NCBI GenBank assembly: GCA_035999765.1
Contig: CP108521.1
Coordinates: 3,038,001 to 3,102,000 of the forward strand
Source of the DNA: Streptomyces sp. NBC_01231
GTDB lineage: Bacteria; Actinomycetota; Actinomycetes; Streptomycetales; Streptomycetaceae
Direction: 5' to 3'
Length of the DNA stretch: 64,000 nt
Positions 50,016 through 58,561 of the stretch are shown in pieces; the first letter of the stretch is position 1; the number at the start of each line of letters is the position of its first letter. A program made the position numbers and the translations under genes. Under the pieces are notes generated by a model, which was not told where the DNA came from, ran no database searches, and saw only the letters and a program-made list of their open reading frames with translations.

Positions 50016-52454
50016 TCAGACGTTAATCGTCGCGGTGAGCCGGCGGTCCGTGATCGAGCGCCCCACCTGGATCTCGTACGAACCCTTCACAAACGACCAC
50101 GCTCCCCTCGTCTCGTCCCAGATCTCGAAGGCGCGGCGCGGGAGTTGGACGGTGACCTCCGCGGTCTCGCCGGGGGCGGTCGTGACGCCGGCGAAGCCGG
50201 CCAGCCGGCGGGCGGGGCGGCCCGGGTCGGACTCGGTGGGCGCCAGGTAGATCTGGACGACCTCGCGCCCCGCACGCTCGCCGGAGTTGCGGACGCGGAC
50301 CTTCACGGTGGTGCCGTGGACCTCGACGGACTCGTAGGTCCAGTCGGTGTAGCCGAGGCCGTGTCCGAAGGGGTACACCGGTGTCCTGCCCGCCTTCTCC
50401 CAGGCCGTGTAGCCGATGAACACGCCCTCGCTGTAAGGGAGTTCACCGTCCGTCGGGACGACCTGGGTGACCGGGGCGTCGGACAGGGCGCCCCAGGTGG
50501 TCGGCAGCCGGCCGCCGGGTTCGTACGCGCCGGTGAGGACGTCGGCGAGCGCGGCGCCGCCCTCCTGACCGGGGAACCAGCTCAGCAGGACCGCGGCGAC
50601 CTCGTCCCGCCAGGGCATCTCGACCGGGGAGCCGGAGTTGACGACCACCACGGTGCGGGGGTTGGCGGCGGCGACGGCGTGCACGAGGTCGTCCTGGCGG
50701 CCGGGCAGGCGCAGGTCCTTGCGGTCGAAGCCCTCGGACTCGACGCGCTCGGTGGTGGCGACCACGACGACGGCCGTGTCGGCGGCCCGGGCGGCGGCCA
50801 CCGCCTCGGCGATCAGTTCGTCGGGGTCGCGCTGGGGCCCCTGGTGGGCGAGGGTGAAGGTGATGACCCTCAGCGGGAGGTCCTCGGGGAGCCGGACGAC
50901 ATGGGTGAGGGAGACCGCCACCGGTCGGTCCGCGACGAGGTCGACCTGGGCGCGGGGCTCCGGGGCGCCGAAGAAGGTGATGAAGGGGTCGTCCTTGGCC
51001 GGGTGTTGGACCTCGTCGTAGTACGTGGTGCCGTCGACGCGCAGGACGAAGGCGCCGAGGCCCTTGATGCCGAAGGTGTGGCGGCCGGCCTCGCGCGGGG
51101 TGAACGTGCCGGTCAGTTCGATGGAGTGCAGGCGGTCGTGGGTGACGCCCTCGGGGAGGTCCGATCCCATCCACTGGATGTGGCCGTTGGGTGCGGAGCC
51201 GGTTCCGATGACGGTGCCGTCGGCGTCACGGCAGACCGCCCGCAGCTCGAATCCCTTGTCCGCGACGGCGAGTTCGGTGGTCGGGTCGGCGCCGACGGCG
51301 TAGCTGAGGCTGCCGTCGGGGAGGGCGGTGGTGAGGCCGTCGAGCGGGGAGACGACCCGGGCCGGGAAGACGACGGCGGAGCCGCCGCCGAGGACCCGGG
51401 CGTCGCGGGCGGCGGCGCCGATCAGCGCGACCGTGGACTCGGGAGGCAGGGGCAGGGCCCGGTCCTCGTTGCGGGCGAGGACGAAGGCGCGGCGGGCGAT
51501 CTCGCGGACGAGTTCCTCGCCGTCGACGCTCTCGGGAAGGTCGGTGACGGCCGCGGTGGCGCCCTCCAGGATGCCGACGCGGGCGGCGAGACGCAGCACG
51601 TGGCGGACGGCCTTGTCGACCGTGGACTCCTCGACCCCGCCGTCCCTCACGGCCTGGGCCAGGGCCTCGCCGTAGACGGTGTCGGGGCCGGGCATGGCGA
51701 GGTCAAGGCCGCCGTCGATGGCGCCGACGGTGTCGCGGGCGGCGGTCCAGTCGGAGACGTTGACGCCGTCGAAGCCCCATTCGCCGCGCAGGATCTCGTT
51801 GACGAGGTAGTGGTGCTCGGTCATCGTCGTGCCGTTGACCGAGTTGTAGGCGGTCATGATGACCCAGGGGTGGGCGTTCTCGACGATCGCCTCGAAGGGG
51901 GCGAGGTACAGCTCGCGCAGGGCGCGTTCGCCGACCAGGTTGTTCACGGTGAAGCGGTCGGTCTCGGCGTCGTTGGCGACGAAGTGCTTGACGGTGGTGC
52001 CGACACCGCCCGACTGGACGCCCTGCACGTAGCCGGTGCCGATCTCGCCGGTCAGGAAGGGGTCCTCGCTGTAGGCCTCGAAGTGGCGGCCGCCGAGCGG
52101 GGAGCGGTGCAGGTTGACCGTCGGGGCGAGGAGTACGTGGACGCCCTTGCGGCGGGCCTCCTGGGCGAGGAGGGTGCCGGCGCGGCGGGCGAGGGCGGGG
52201 TCCCAGGTGGCGGCGAGGGCGGTCGGGGAGGGCAGCGCGACGGACGGGTCGCCGGCGGTCCAGCGGACGCCCCGGACGCCGATCGGGCCGTCCGACATGA
52301 CGAGGGACTCCAGGCCGATCTCCGGCAGGGCGGGCAGGGACCACATGTCCTGGCCGGCCAGGAGCCGGGTCTTGGCGTCCAGGTCGAGCTTGCCGAGGGC
52401 CGCCTCCACGGCTTCCTCGATGTCCGGGGATGTCGAGGTTCGGGTTCCCGTCAT
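50016..52454 (-). CDS. GH3 beta-glucosidase with PA14 domain
   Basis: An 812-residue glycoside hydrolase without a signal peptide. ATG at 52454 (MTGTRTSTSPDIEEAVEAAL) is chosen because AGGAGG lies 7 nt upstream. The GH3 N-domain has the nucleophile Asp in GVNVSDWTAA (near 243), and KHFVANDAETDR (the substrate-binding KHF). A PA14 carbohydrate domain is inserted around residues 400-530, then the GH3 C-domain and a terminal fibronectin-type III segment. The layout matches Streptomyces macrolide-activating glucosidases such as DesR as well as general beta-glucosidases. A divergent TetR gene likely controls it. Confidence 0.85.
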   Translation of the reverse strand: MTGTRTSTSPDIEEAVEAALGKLDLDAKTRLLAGQDMWSLPALPEIGLESLVMSDGPIGVRGVRWTAGDPSVALPSPTALAATWDPALARRAGTLLAQEARRKGVHVLLAPTVNLHRSPLGGRHFEAYSEDPFLTGEIGTGYVQGVQSGGVGTTVKHFVANDAETDRFTVNNLVGERALRELYLAPFEAIVENAHPWVIMTAYNSVNGTTMTEHHYLVNEILRGEWGFDGVNVSDWTAARDTVGAIDGGLDLAMPGPDTVYGEALAQAVRDGGVEESTVDKAVRHVLRLAARVGILEGATAAVTDLPESVDGEELVREIARRAFVLARNEDRALPLPPESTVALIGAAARDARVLGGGSAVVFPARVVSPLDGLTTALPDGSLSYAVGADPTTELAVADKGFELRAVCRDADGTVIGTGSAPNGHIQWMGSDLPEGVTHDRLHSIELTGTFTPREAGRHTFGIKGLGAFVLRVDGTTYYDEVQHPAKDDPFITFFGAPEPRAQVDLVADRPVAVSLTHVVRLPEDLPLRVITFTLAHQGPQRDPDELIAEAVAAARAADTAVVVVATTERVESEGFDRKDLRLPGRQDDLVHAVAAANPRTVVVVNSGSPVEMPWRDEVAAVLLSWFPGQEGGAALADVLTGAYEPGGRLPTTWGALSDAPVTQVVPTDGELPYSEGVFIGYTAWEKAGRTPVYPFGHGLGYTDWTYESVEVHGTTVKVRVRNSGERAGREVVQIYLAPTESDPGRPARRLAGFAGVTTAPGETAEVTVQLPRRAFEIWDETRGAWSFVKGSYEIQVGRSITDRRLTATINV

Positions 52455-52526
52455 GGCGGCGCCTCCTGGTTGAAGTCCGTGCGGTCCCTCCATCCTGCAT
52501 CGCTCACCCTGTAGATCGGTAGGTTT

Positions 52527-52543
52527 CGTTATCCATGCGTTAT
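52527..52543. promoter_or_regulatory. Direct repeat operator candidate between GH3 and TetR genes
   Basis: CGTTAT-ccatg-CGTTAT: two hexamers with an 11-bp period, on the same helix face. It is in the AT-rich middle of the 122-bp divergent region and may bind the TetR. Confidence 0.4.
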
Positions 52544-52576
52544 ATTTGATGGGGTGGGGTGTCGTACGGTGACGGC

Positions 52577-53134
52577 ATGAGCGCGCGAGTCAGGAGCGAG
52601 GAGCGGCGGGCCGCGATCGTCACGGCCGCGCTGGAGGTGATCGCGGAGCGCGGTTATCGGGGTGCGAGTCTCGCGGCGGTGGCCGAGCGGGTGGGGCTGA
52701 CCCAGCAGGGGCTGCTGCACTACTTCCCGACGAAGGACGCGCTGCTGGTCGCCGTGCTGGAGAAGCGGGACCGCTGGGACGCCGTGCCGCCCACGCCCCT
52801 GCGGCTGGATCTGCTGGCCTCGCTCGTCGAGTACAACGCGATGCGGCCCGGCATCGTCCAGACCTTCTCGGCGCTGCTCGGCGAGAGCGTGACGGAGGAT
52901 CACCCGACGCGCGGCTACTTCACCGAGCGGTACACGCAGGTGCGGGCGAACATGACGCAGGCGCTGCGCGCCGAGTACGGCGACCGGCTGCCGAACGGGC
53001 TCACGCCGGAGCGCACGGCCCCGCTGCTCGTCGCGGTGATGGACGGTCTGCAGTACCAGTGGCTGCTCGACCCGGACTCGGTGGACATGCCGGGGGCGTT
53101 CCGGGACTTCCTCACGCTGCTCGGCGAGGGCTGA
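52577..53134 (+). CDS. TetR family regulator adjacent to beta-glucosidase
   Basis: A 185-residue repressor. ATG at 52577 has TACGGT at 52565-52570, so it is leaderless; an upstream in-frame GTG would lie before the -10 box. The HTH is RAAIVTAALEVIAERGYRGASLAAVAERVGLTQQGLLHYFPTKDALL, and the C-terminal domain (residues ~70-185) resembles the TetR_C_6 group. The gene is divergent from GH3 across 122 bp containing a direct repeat, a layout that points to local control by a sugar or glycoside. Confidence 0.85.
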   Translation: MSARVRSEERRAAIVTAALEVIAERGYRGASLAAVAERVGLTQQGLLHYFPTKDALLVAVLEKRDRWDAVPPTPLRLDLLASLVEYNAMRPGIVQTFSALLGESVTEDHPTRGYFTERYTQVRANMTQALRAEYGDRLPNGLTPERTAPLLVAVMDGLQYQWLLDPDSVDMPGAFRDFLTLLGEG

Positions 53135-53273
53135 CCACCGCGCCGCCCGCCTCGCTGCGGCGGCACGACCGTCCCGTACGTCACATGCCATGGCGTGGAC
53201 CACTTCCGTCACGCGATACTGCGGCCGTCGGCAGCAACGCTTCCCCCACGGCGACAGAAGGGCCTGAACTGCC

Positions 53274-54524
53274 TTGACGACTTCATTGCGGGTTCGGATC
53301 GGTGTCCTCGGACTGACTCTCCTGGCGGGCCTGGCGACCCCCACGACCACCGCGACGGCACAGACCGCGCCCTCGCCGACCGCCGAGGAACGGCGGCTCG
53401 ACCGGGCCGTGCCGCAGGAAATACTCAGGCGGTCCGGATTCGACTCCCTCACCACCGAGTTCGCGCGGGCGCTCGGCTCGGCCGGGTCCTACGCGCAGGC
53501 CCGCCGGGTCGTCGTACGCGAGGGGTCGGGGCTGTGGCAGCGGGCCGTGGGGCGGGCCCAGGGGCGGGGGCCGGCGGGCGGGGACCTCAGCCGGGACGAC
53601 GACCGGCCGCTGTACTGGGCACGGCTGACGATGACCCGCGAAGTGCGCACCTGGGAGCCGCGGTTCGGCCTGACCAGCGCTCAACGGGCCGCTCTGCTGG
53701 ACGAGTTGGAGCGGACGTCGCGCGGACAGACCACCGTGCGCCATCCACTGGGCAGGAAGAAGACCAAGCGGATCCTGGTCACCGGGTTCGATCCGTTCAC
53801 GCTGGACCGGGACATCCGGATCTCCAACCCGTCGGGGGCCACCGCGCTCGCGCTCGACGGCACGGTGATCGAGACGGCGGACGGGCCGGCGCGGATCGAG
53901 ACCGTGGTGTTCCCGGTGCGCTGGCAGGACTTCACGGCCGGGACGGTGGAGCGGACGCTGCGGCCGTACCTGAAGAAGGTGGACCTCTTCACCACCGTGA
54001 GCCAGGGGCGCGTGGGCCGTTTCGACGTCGAGCGGACCAACGGGGCCTGGCGGGGCGGCTTCGCGGACAACGACGACCTCGGCGTGACCGGGACCGTCCC
54101 GGTCACCGACCCGGCCTCGCAGCCGCAGTGGACGACCACGACCCTGCCGTACGCGAAGATCGTGGCCGCCGACACCGGACGGTTCCCCGTGTACGACAAC
54201 ACGGAGGTCACCGAGATCCCGGCGGGAGGCACCGACCCCGTCGTACGTCCGGACGGGCCGACGCCCGGATCGAGTGCCCGGGAGGGCGGCGGCGGGGACT
54301 ACCTCTCCAACGAGATCGCCTACCGGGCCACGCTGCTGCGGGACCGACTGGGGCTCCACGACGTGCTGCCGGGCGGGCATGTGCACACGCCCGTGCTGGA
54401 GTTCGGGGCCGGGAACACCGATCCGGCGACCGGGACGGTGACCGATCCGGGGTTCGTGCGCAACCGGCTGGACATCATCGCCCAGGTGCGGGCGATCCTG
54501 AAGGTGGCGGCGGAAGCGGACTGA
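53274..54524 (+). CDS. Secreted pyroglutamyl-peptidase homologue with Ser in place of catalytic Cys
   Basis: A 416-residue exported protein. The TTG start at 53274 precedes a signal peptide (LGLTLLAGLATPTTTATAQ). After a helical N-domain (~40-155) the C15 peptidase fold begins at ILVTGFDPF (near 165) and NPSGATALALDG. The Glu motif VERTNG is present and the His region is GGHVHTPVLEF (H369/H371). The motif that normally reads Y-x-C-N reads DYLSNEIAYR: Ser345 replaces the nucleophilic Cys. It overlaps the next gene by 50 bp on the other strand. Activity is uncertain: a serine variant or a non-catalytic binding protein. Confidence 0.75.
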   Translation: MTTSLRVRIGVLGLTLLAGLATPTTTATAQTAPSPTAEERRLDRAVPQEILRRSGFDSLTTEFARALGSAGSYAQARRVVVREGSGLWQRAVGRAQGRGPAGGDLSRDDDRPLYWARLTMTREVRTWEPRFGLTSAQRAALLDELERTSRGQTTVRHPLGRKKTKRILVTGFDPFTLDRDIRISNPSGATALALDGTVIETADGPARIETVVFPVRWQDFTAGTVERTLRPYLKKVDLFTTVSQGRVGRFDVERTNGAWRGGFADNDDLGVTGTVPVTDPASQPQWTTTTLPYAKIVAADTGRFPVYDNTEVTEIPAGGTDPVVRPDGPTPGSSAREGGGGDYLSNEIAYRATLLRDRLGLHDVLPGGHVHTPVLEFGAGNTDPATGTVTDPGFVRNRLDIIAQVRAILKVAAEAD

Positions 54525-55308
54525 CGTCGTCGGCGGCGGCGTCCTCGTCGTCGTTGTCGCCGATCTCCTCGCCCAGCAGGTCGCGGGCCATCAGCGTGGC
54601 GCCCGCGACCGCGCCCGGCATCAGGAAGACCGCGACGAACGGCACCAGGAAGGCCACGGCCAGCGGGGTGCCGAAGCCCCACACCAGGGTCTTGCGGGCG
54701 CGCAGCAGGGTGAGGCGGTCGCGGAGGTCGACCCGGCGGCGCTGGAGGGCGACCGCGGTGAGCTCCTCGGTGAGGAAGAACCCGGTGACGAAGAAGCCGA
54801 TCACCGGGACGACCGTCTGGCCGACGAACGGCACGAAGCCGCACGCGAAGAGCAGGACGCCCCAGACGGCGGCGCGCAGCACGATACGGAGGCTGTCGCG
54901 GGCCGAGATCCACAGCTCGCGCCAGAGCGGCAGCCCGGACTCGGGTGCGGTGCCGTCCGGGGAGACGTCCCGGTCGACCTTCTCGGAGAGGTTCTCGTAG
55001 AAGGGCTGGCCCACGAGCAGCGTGACCGCGGTGAAGGTGACGACCGACAGGAGCAGGCCGAGGGCGAACAGGACGCCGGTGAGAAGACCGCGGAAGAGCC
55101 CGAGCCAGGGGCTCGACCAGTCGTCGGCGAACGGTGTCGCCCAGGCGACGAAGTCCTCGCCCCACAGGGCCAGCGCGACGAGTGCCGCCGCGTAGAGAAC
55201 GAGGGTGAGCAGACCCGGGAGCAGACCGAAGCCGTACTGCCTGCCGTGGCCGGCCATCCAGCGTTGGCCCTTCAGAAGGTACTTGAATCCCGTACCGAGA
55301 TCGCGCAT
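54475..55308 (-). CDS. EI24 domain-containing membrane protein
   Basis: A 277-residue protein with four or five membrane helices (about residues 26-50, 70-100, 143-162, 165-180, 215-240). The G-Q-P-F-Y-E-N segment (LLVGQPFYENLSEKVD) and the FVPFVGQTVVPVIGFFVTGFFL stretch match the CysZ/EI24 (DUF540) family. CysZ-type members import sulfate; the actinobacterial group is poorly known. TAGAGT 6 nt before the ATG gives a leaderless start. Its C-terminal acidic/Pro-rich tail overlaps the 3' end of the converging peptidase-like gene by 50 bp. Confidence 0.8.
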   Translation of the reverse strand: MRDLGTGFKYLLKGQRWMAGHGRQYGFGLLPGLLTLVLYAAALVALALWGEDFVAWATPFADDWSSPWLGLFRGLLTGVLFALGLLLSVVTFTAVTLLVGQPFYENLSEKVDRDVSPDGTAPESGLPLWRELWISARDSLRIVLRAAVWGVLLFACGFVPFVGQTVVPVIGFFVTGFFLTEELTAVALQRRRVDLRDRLTLLRARKTLVWGFGTPLAVAFLVPFVAVFLMPGAVAGATLMARDLLGEEIGDNDDEDAAADDVSPLPPPPSGSPAPGR

Positions 55309-55560
55309 GGGAAAACTCTATCGGGGCCGGTTCGTGGGCCCACCTGCGCGGGGCCATGCCGTGGCCGCGGCACCAGCTACCTGTTGTTGAGGTTGAGTCG
55401 AACGGGTACACCTCGTCGTACCGATCTCAGGAAGCCTCTCAGGAGGTACGAACTCGACACCGGCGAGCGCCGGCGGACAGCTCGGGCGGCCGGGCGGGCC
55501 TCGGTGGCCGACGGCCCCGGGGCCGTACCACGCGGGTGGCGGTTCAGGTGAGGAGAGCGA

Positions 55561-56712
55561 ATGACGCAGGAGATCCACGGCACCGTCGCGGACGGCTTCG
55601 AGGCGGTACGTGAGGAGTTCGCGGCGTTCGTCGCGGGGGAACTCCCGGATTACGAGGGTCAGTTGTGCGCGTATGTGCACGGGCGCAAGGTCGTCGACCT
55701 GTGGGCCGGTGACGACGTCGACGGCGGTTCGCTGTACGCGGTGTTCTCGTCGACGAAGGGGGCGGCCCACCTGGTGGCCGCGCTCCTGGTGCAGGACGGC
55801 ACCCTCGAACTGGACCGCAAAGTCACCTACTACTGGCCGGAGTTCGCGGCGGAGGGCAAGGGCGGGCTGACCCTGCGGGACCTGCTCGCGCACCGGGCGG
55901 GCCTGGTCGGGCTCGACGCCGGGTTCACCGCACAGGAGCTGGCCGACGACCGGGCGGTGGCCGAACGCCTCGCGGACCAGCGGCCGTTCTGGCGACCGGG
56001 CACCGCCTTCGGGTATCACGCCCTGGTCATCGGCGCGCTCAGCGGTGAGGTGGTGCGCCGGGCCACCGGCCGCACCCTCCAGGAGGTGTACGAGGAACGG
56101 ATCCGCGCCCCGCACTCCCTGGACTTCTTCCTGGGGCTGCCGGACGCGCTGGAGCCCCGCTACCGCCCGGTGCAGCCGATGACCCCGACGGCGCCCCAGC
56201 AGGCCGTCCTGGACGCGCAGCCGAGCGGGCCGCACACGCTGTCCTCGATCGCGTTCAACACCCATGTGCCCGAGCCCGGGGACCTGGAGGGTTACGCCAA
56301 CTCCCGTGCCGTGCGCGCGAAGGGGCCGGCGTCCGCGGGCGGGGTCGGCGCCGCGCGTGGGCTCGCCGGGATGTACGCAGCGGCGATCAGCGAGGTGGAC
56401 GGGCGGGCGCCGCTGCTGAAGCCGGACACCGTCGCCGAGGTCGGGCAGATCCACTCCGTCGGCTACGACCTGGTGGCGCGGGCGCACAGGTCCTACGGCC
56501 TCGGTTTCCAGGCGACGGCGGAGGCCTGGTACCCGTTCCTGGGCGCGGGCGCGTTCGGGCACAGCGGAGCGGCCGGCTCGCAGGCCTTCGCGGATCCGCG
56601 CAGCGGACTGGCGTACGGCTACACGCGCCGCCGGATGGCCTTCCCCGGCGGGGCGGCTCCGGAGAACGAGAGGCTGGTCAAGGCGGTGCACACGGCGGCG
56701 CTGGCCAGCTGA
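55561..56712 (+). CDS. Serine hydrolase, EstB-like beta-lactamase family
   Basis: A 383-residue class C-type serine hydrolase. SxxK is SSTK (Ser63, Lys66), the tyrosine motif is GYHALVIG near 153, and the C-terminal motif is AFGHSGAAGSQAF near 335, as in EstB-type carboxylesterases (HSG rather than KTG). AGGAGAG precedes the ATG at 55561. No signal peptide is seen, so it acts in the cytosol, probably on esters. It is distinct from the smaller hydrolase at 40494-41309. Confidence 0.85.
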   Translation: MTQEIHGTVADGFEAVREEFAAFVAGELPDYEGQLCAYVHGRKVVDLWAGDDVDGGSLYAVFSSTKGAAHLVAALLVQDGTLELDRKVTYYWPEFAAEGKGGLTLRDLLAHRAGLVGLDAGFTAQELADDRAVAERLADQRPFWRPGTAFGYHALVIGALSGEVVRRATGRTLQEVYEERIRAPHSLDFFLGLPDALEPRYRPVQPMTPTAPQQAVLDAQPSGPHTLSSIAFNTHVPEPGDLEGYANSRAVRAKGPASAGGVGAARGLAGMYAAAISEVDGRAPLLKPDTVAEVGQIHSVGYDLVARAHRSYGLGFQATAEAWYPFLGAGAFGHSGAAGSQAFADPRSGLAYGYTRRRMAFPGGAAPENERLVKAVHTAALAS

Positions 56713-56886
56713 TCGCGAGCAGGGCAAGGGCAGGGGGCGGGGGCAATGGGGAGGAGCCGGGGGCAAGGGGCCGAGGGGCCACCGCCCGGGCCCCGATCAA
56801 GAGGCCGCCGGAGTCTGCCCGTACTCGACAGCGGTTCGCGGCGACCTCACCGTGACGCCGGGCCGACCCGTTCGTTGGGCACGACG

Positions 56887-56919
56887 GAGGCCGCATCCCT
56901 GGACGTGGGGTGCGGCCTC
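56887..56919. terminator. Bidirectional terminator
   Basis: A 13-bp stem (GAGGCCGCATCCC with GGGGTGCGGCCTC, one T-G pair) and a 7-nt loop in the 225-bp gap between converging genes. Confidence 0.75.
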
Positions 56920-56937
56920 TGTGCTGTCCGGCTCCGC

Positions 56938-57960
56938 CTACAGCTTGACGATCATCTTCCCGGTGTTGTCGCCGCGCAGGACGCCGAGGAAGGCCTCCAG
57001 GTTGTTCTCGATGCCCTCGACGACGGTCTCGCGGTACTTGAGCTCACCCGAGGCGACCCAGGGGCCGACCTCCTCGACGAACTGCGACTGGAGGTCGTAG
57101 TGGTCGCCGACGAGAACGCCCTCGACCCGGAGGCGGTTCTGCAGGATCTTGACCATGTTGCGCGGGCCGGGGGTCGGCTCGGTCGAGTTGTACTGCGAGA
57201 TCATGCCGCAGATCACGGCCCGGCCCCGCAGGTTGAGCGCGCCGATCGCGGCCTCGAGGTGCTCGCCGCCGACGTTGTCGAAGTAGACGTCGATGCCGTC
57301 CGGGGCGGCCTGCTTGAGCTGCTCCCAGACCGGGCCGTTCTTGTAGTTGAAGGCGGCGTCGAAGCCGTACTCCTCGACGAGGAGCTTGACCTTCTCGTCG
57401 GACCCTGCGGAGCCGATGACCCGCGAGGCGCCCTTCAGCTTGGCGATCTGGCCCACCTGGCTGCCCACCGCGCCGGCCGCGCCGGAGACGAAGACCGCGT
57501 CGCCCTCCTTGAAGGCGCCGACCCGCAGCAGGCCCGCGTACGCCGTCAGGCCCGTCATGCCGAGCACACCGAGGTACGTGCTCAGCGGCGCCGCGTCCGG
57601 GTCTACCTTGACGGCGGTCTTCGCGTCCACCACCGCGTACTCGCGCCAGCCGCCGAAGTGCAGCACATGGTCACCGACGGCGATGCCCTCGGCCTCCGAG
57701 GCGACGACCTCGCCGACCGCGCCGCCCTGCATGACCTTGCCCAGCTCGAAGGGGGCCACGTACGACTTGGCGTCGCTCATCCGGCCGCGCATGTAGGGGT
57801 CGACGGAGAGGTACTCGTTGCGCACCAGGACCTGGCCGGGGCCGGGCTGCCGTATCTCCGCCTCGGCCAGCTCGAAGTCCTCCGGCTTGGGCCAGCCGAC
57901 GGGACGGCTGAGCAGACGCCATTCGCGGCCGGCGGAGGGGAGCGTGGGGGTGTCGGACAT
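56938..57960 (-). CDS. NADP-dependent oxidoreductase, MDR superfamily (PTGR/CurA-like)
   Basis: A 340-residue zinc-independent medium-chain reductase. The Rossmann motif VFVSGAAGAVGSQVGQIAKLKGA lies near residues 158-180, and YLSVDPYMRGRM and GMTGLTAYAGLL are hallmarks of the prostaglandin reductase/leukotriene dehydrogenase group that reduces alpha,beta-unsaturated carbonyls with NADPH. AGGAAAGG precedes the ATG. It is divergent from a MarR gene, with two palindromes between them, so it is probably induced by the MarR ligand. Confidence 0.85.
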   Translation of the reverse strand: MSDTPTLPSAGREWRLLSRPVGWPKPEDFELAEAEIRQPGPGQVLVRNEYLSVDPYMRGRMSDAKSYVAPFELGKVMQGGAVGEVVASEAEGIAVGDHVLHFGGWREYAVVDAKTAVKVDPDAAPLSTYLGVLGMTGLTAYAGLLRVGAFKEGDAVFVSGAAGAVGSQVGQIAKLKGASRVIGSAGSDEKVKLLVEEYGFDAAFNYKNGPVWEQLKQAAPDGIDVYFDNVGGEHLEAAIGALNLRGRAVICGMISQYNSTEPTPGPRNMVKILQNRLRVEGVLVGDHYDLQSQFVEEVGPWVASGELKYRETVVEGIENNLEAFLGVLRGDNTGKMIVKL

Positions 57961-57986
57961 CAGGTGTGCGCCTTTCCTGCGAATGC

Positions 57987-58024
57987 TTCAGTACCTGAAA
58001 CAACCATGCCTCTGAATATTTCAG
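57987..58024. promoter_or_regulatory. Two palindromic operators (MarR type) between divergent genes
   Basis: TTCAG-TAC-CTGAA (57987-57999) and CTGAA-TAT-TTCAG (58012-58024) are each 5-bp-arm palindromes with a 3-nt centre, 25 bp apart centre to centre. The second lies at the -35 position of the MarR gene, whose -10 TACCCT is at 58042-58047. This is a strong candidate for MarR binding to control both genes. Confidence 0.65.
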
Positions 58025-58054
58025 GGTGTCAAGTAACGGGGTACCCTGGATCCC

Positions 58055-58498
58055 ATGGCCACACCCGAGAAAACCCGTCGTCTTGATGCGCTGTCCATGG
58101 AGGTCGTCGAACTCATCGGCGACGTCGTGGCCCGTTTCTACGAGGACTACGAGGACGCGGCGGCGGAGCACACCCTGACCGGGGCACAGGCGCGGCTGCT
58201 CAGCCTGCTGTCACTGGAGCCGCTGCCGATGCGCAAGCTGGCCCAGAGACTGAAGTGCGAGCCGTCGAACGTGACCGGCATCGTGGACCGGCTGGAGTCC
58301 CGGGGCCTGGTGGAGCGGCGCGCCGATCCCACGGACCGGCGCGTGAAGCTGGCCGCGGCCACGAAGGAGGGCAGCCGGGTGGCCCGCGAACTCCGGGAGG
58401 GCCTGCGCTTCGCCCGGGAACCGCTCGCCGGCCTCTCCGACGGGGAGCGCGGGGCCCTGCGGGACCTGCTGCGCCGGATGCTCGACGTCGACGCGTAG
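58055..58498 (+). CDS. MarR family transcriptional regulator
   Basis: A 147-residue winged-helix dimer. The DNA-binding core is LPMRKLAQRLKCEPSNVTGIVDRLESRGLVERRADPTDRRVKLAAAT, with the winged DxRRxxL signature. A TACCCT -10 box 7 nt before the ATG indicates a leaderless start. It is transcribed away from an enone reductase gene across 94 bp holding two palindromes, so it most likely represses itself and that reductase until it binds a small toxic compound. Confidence 0.9.
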   Translation: MATPEKTRRLDALSMEVVELIGDVVARFYEDYEDAAAEHTLTGAQARLLSLLSLEPLPMRKLAQRLKCEPSNVTGIVDRLESRGLVERRADPTDRRVKLAAATKEGSRVARELREGLRFAREPLAGLSDGERGALRDLLRRMLDVDA

Positions 58499-58561
58499 GA
58501 GCAGGGCACGGCTCGGCCGACGCCGGGATACCGGGCCGGAAGATTCACAGAAGCGAACGTT

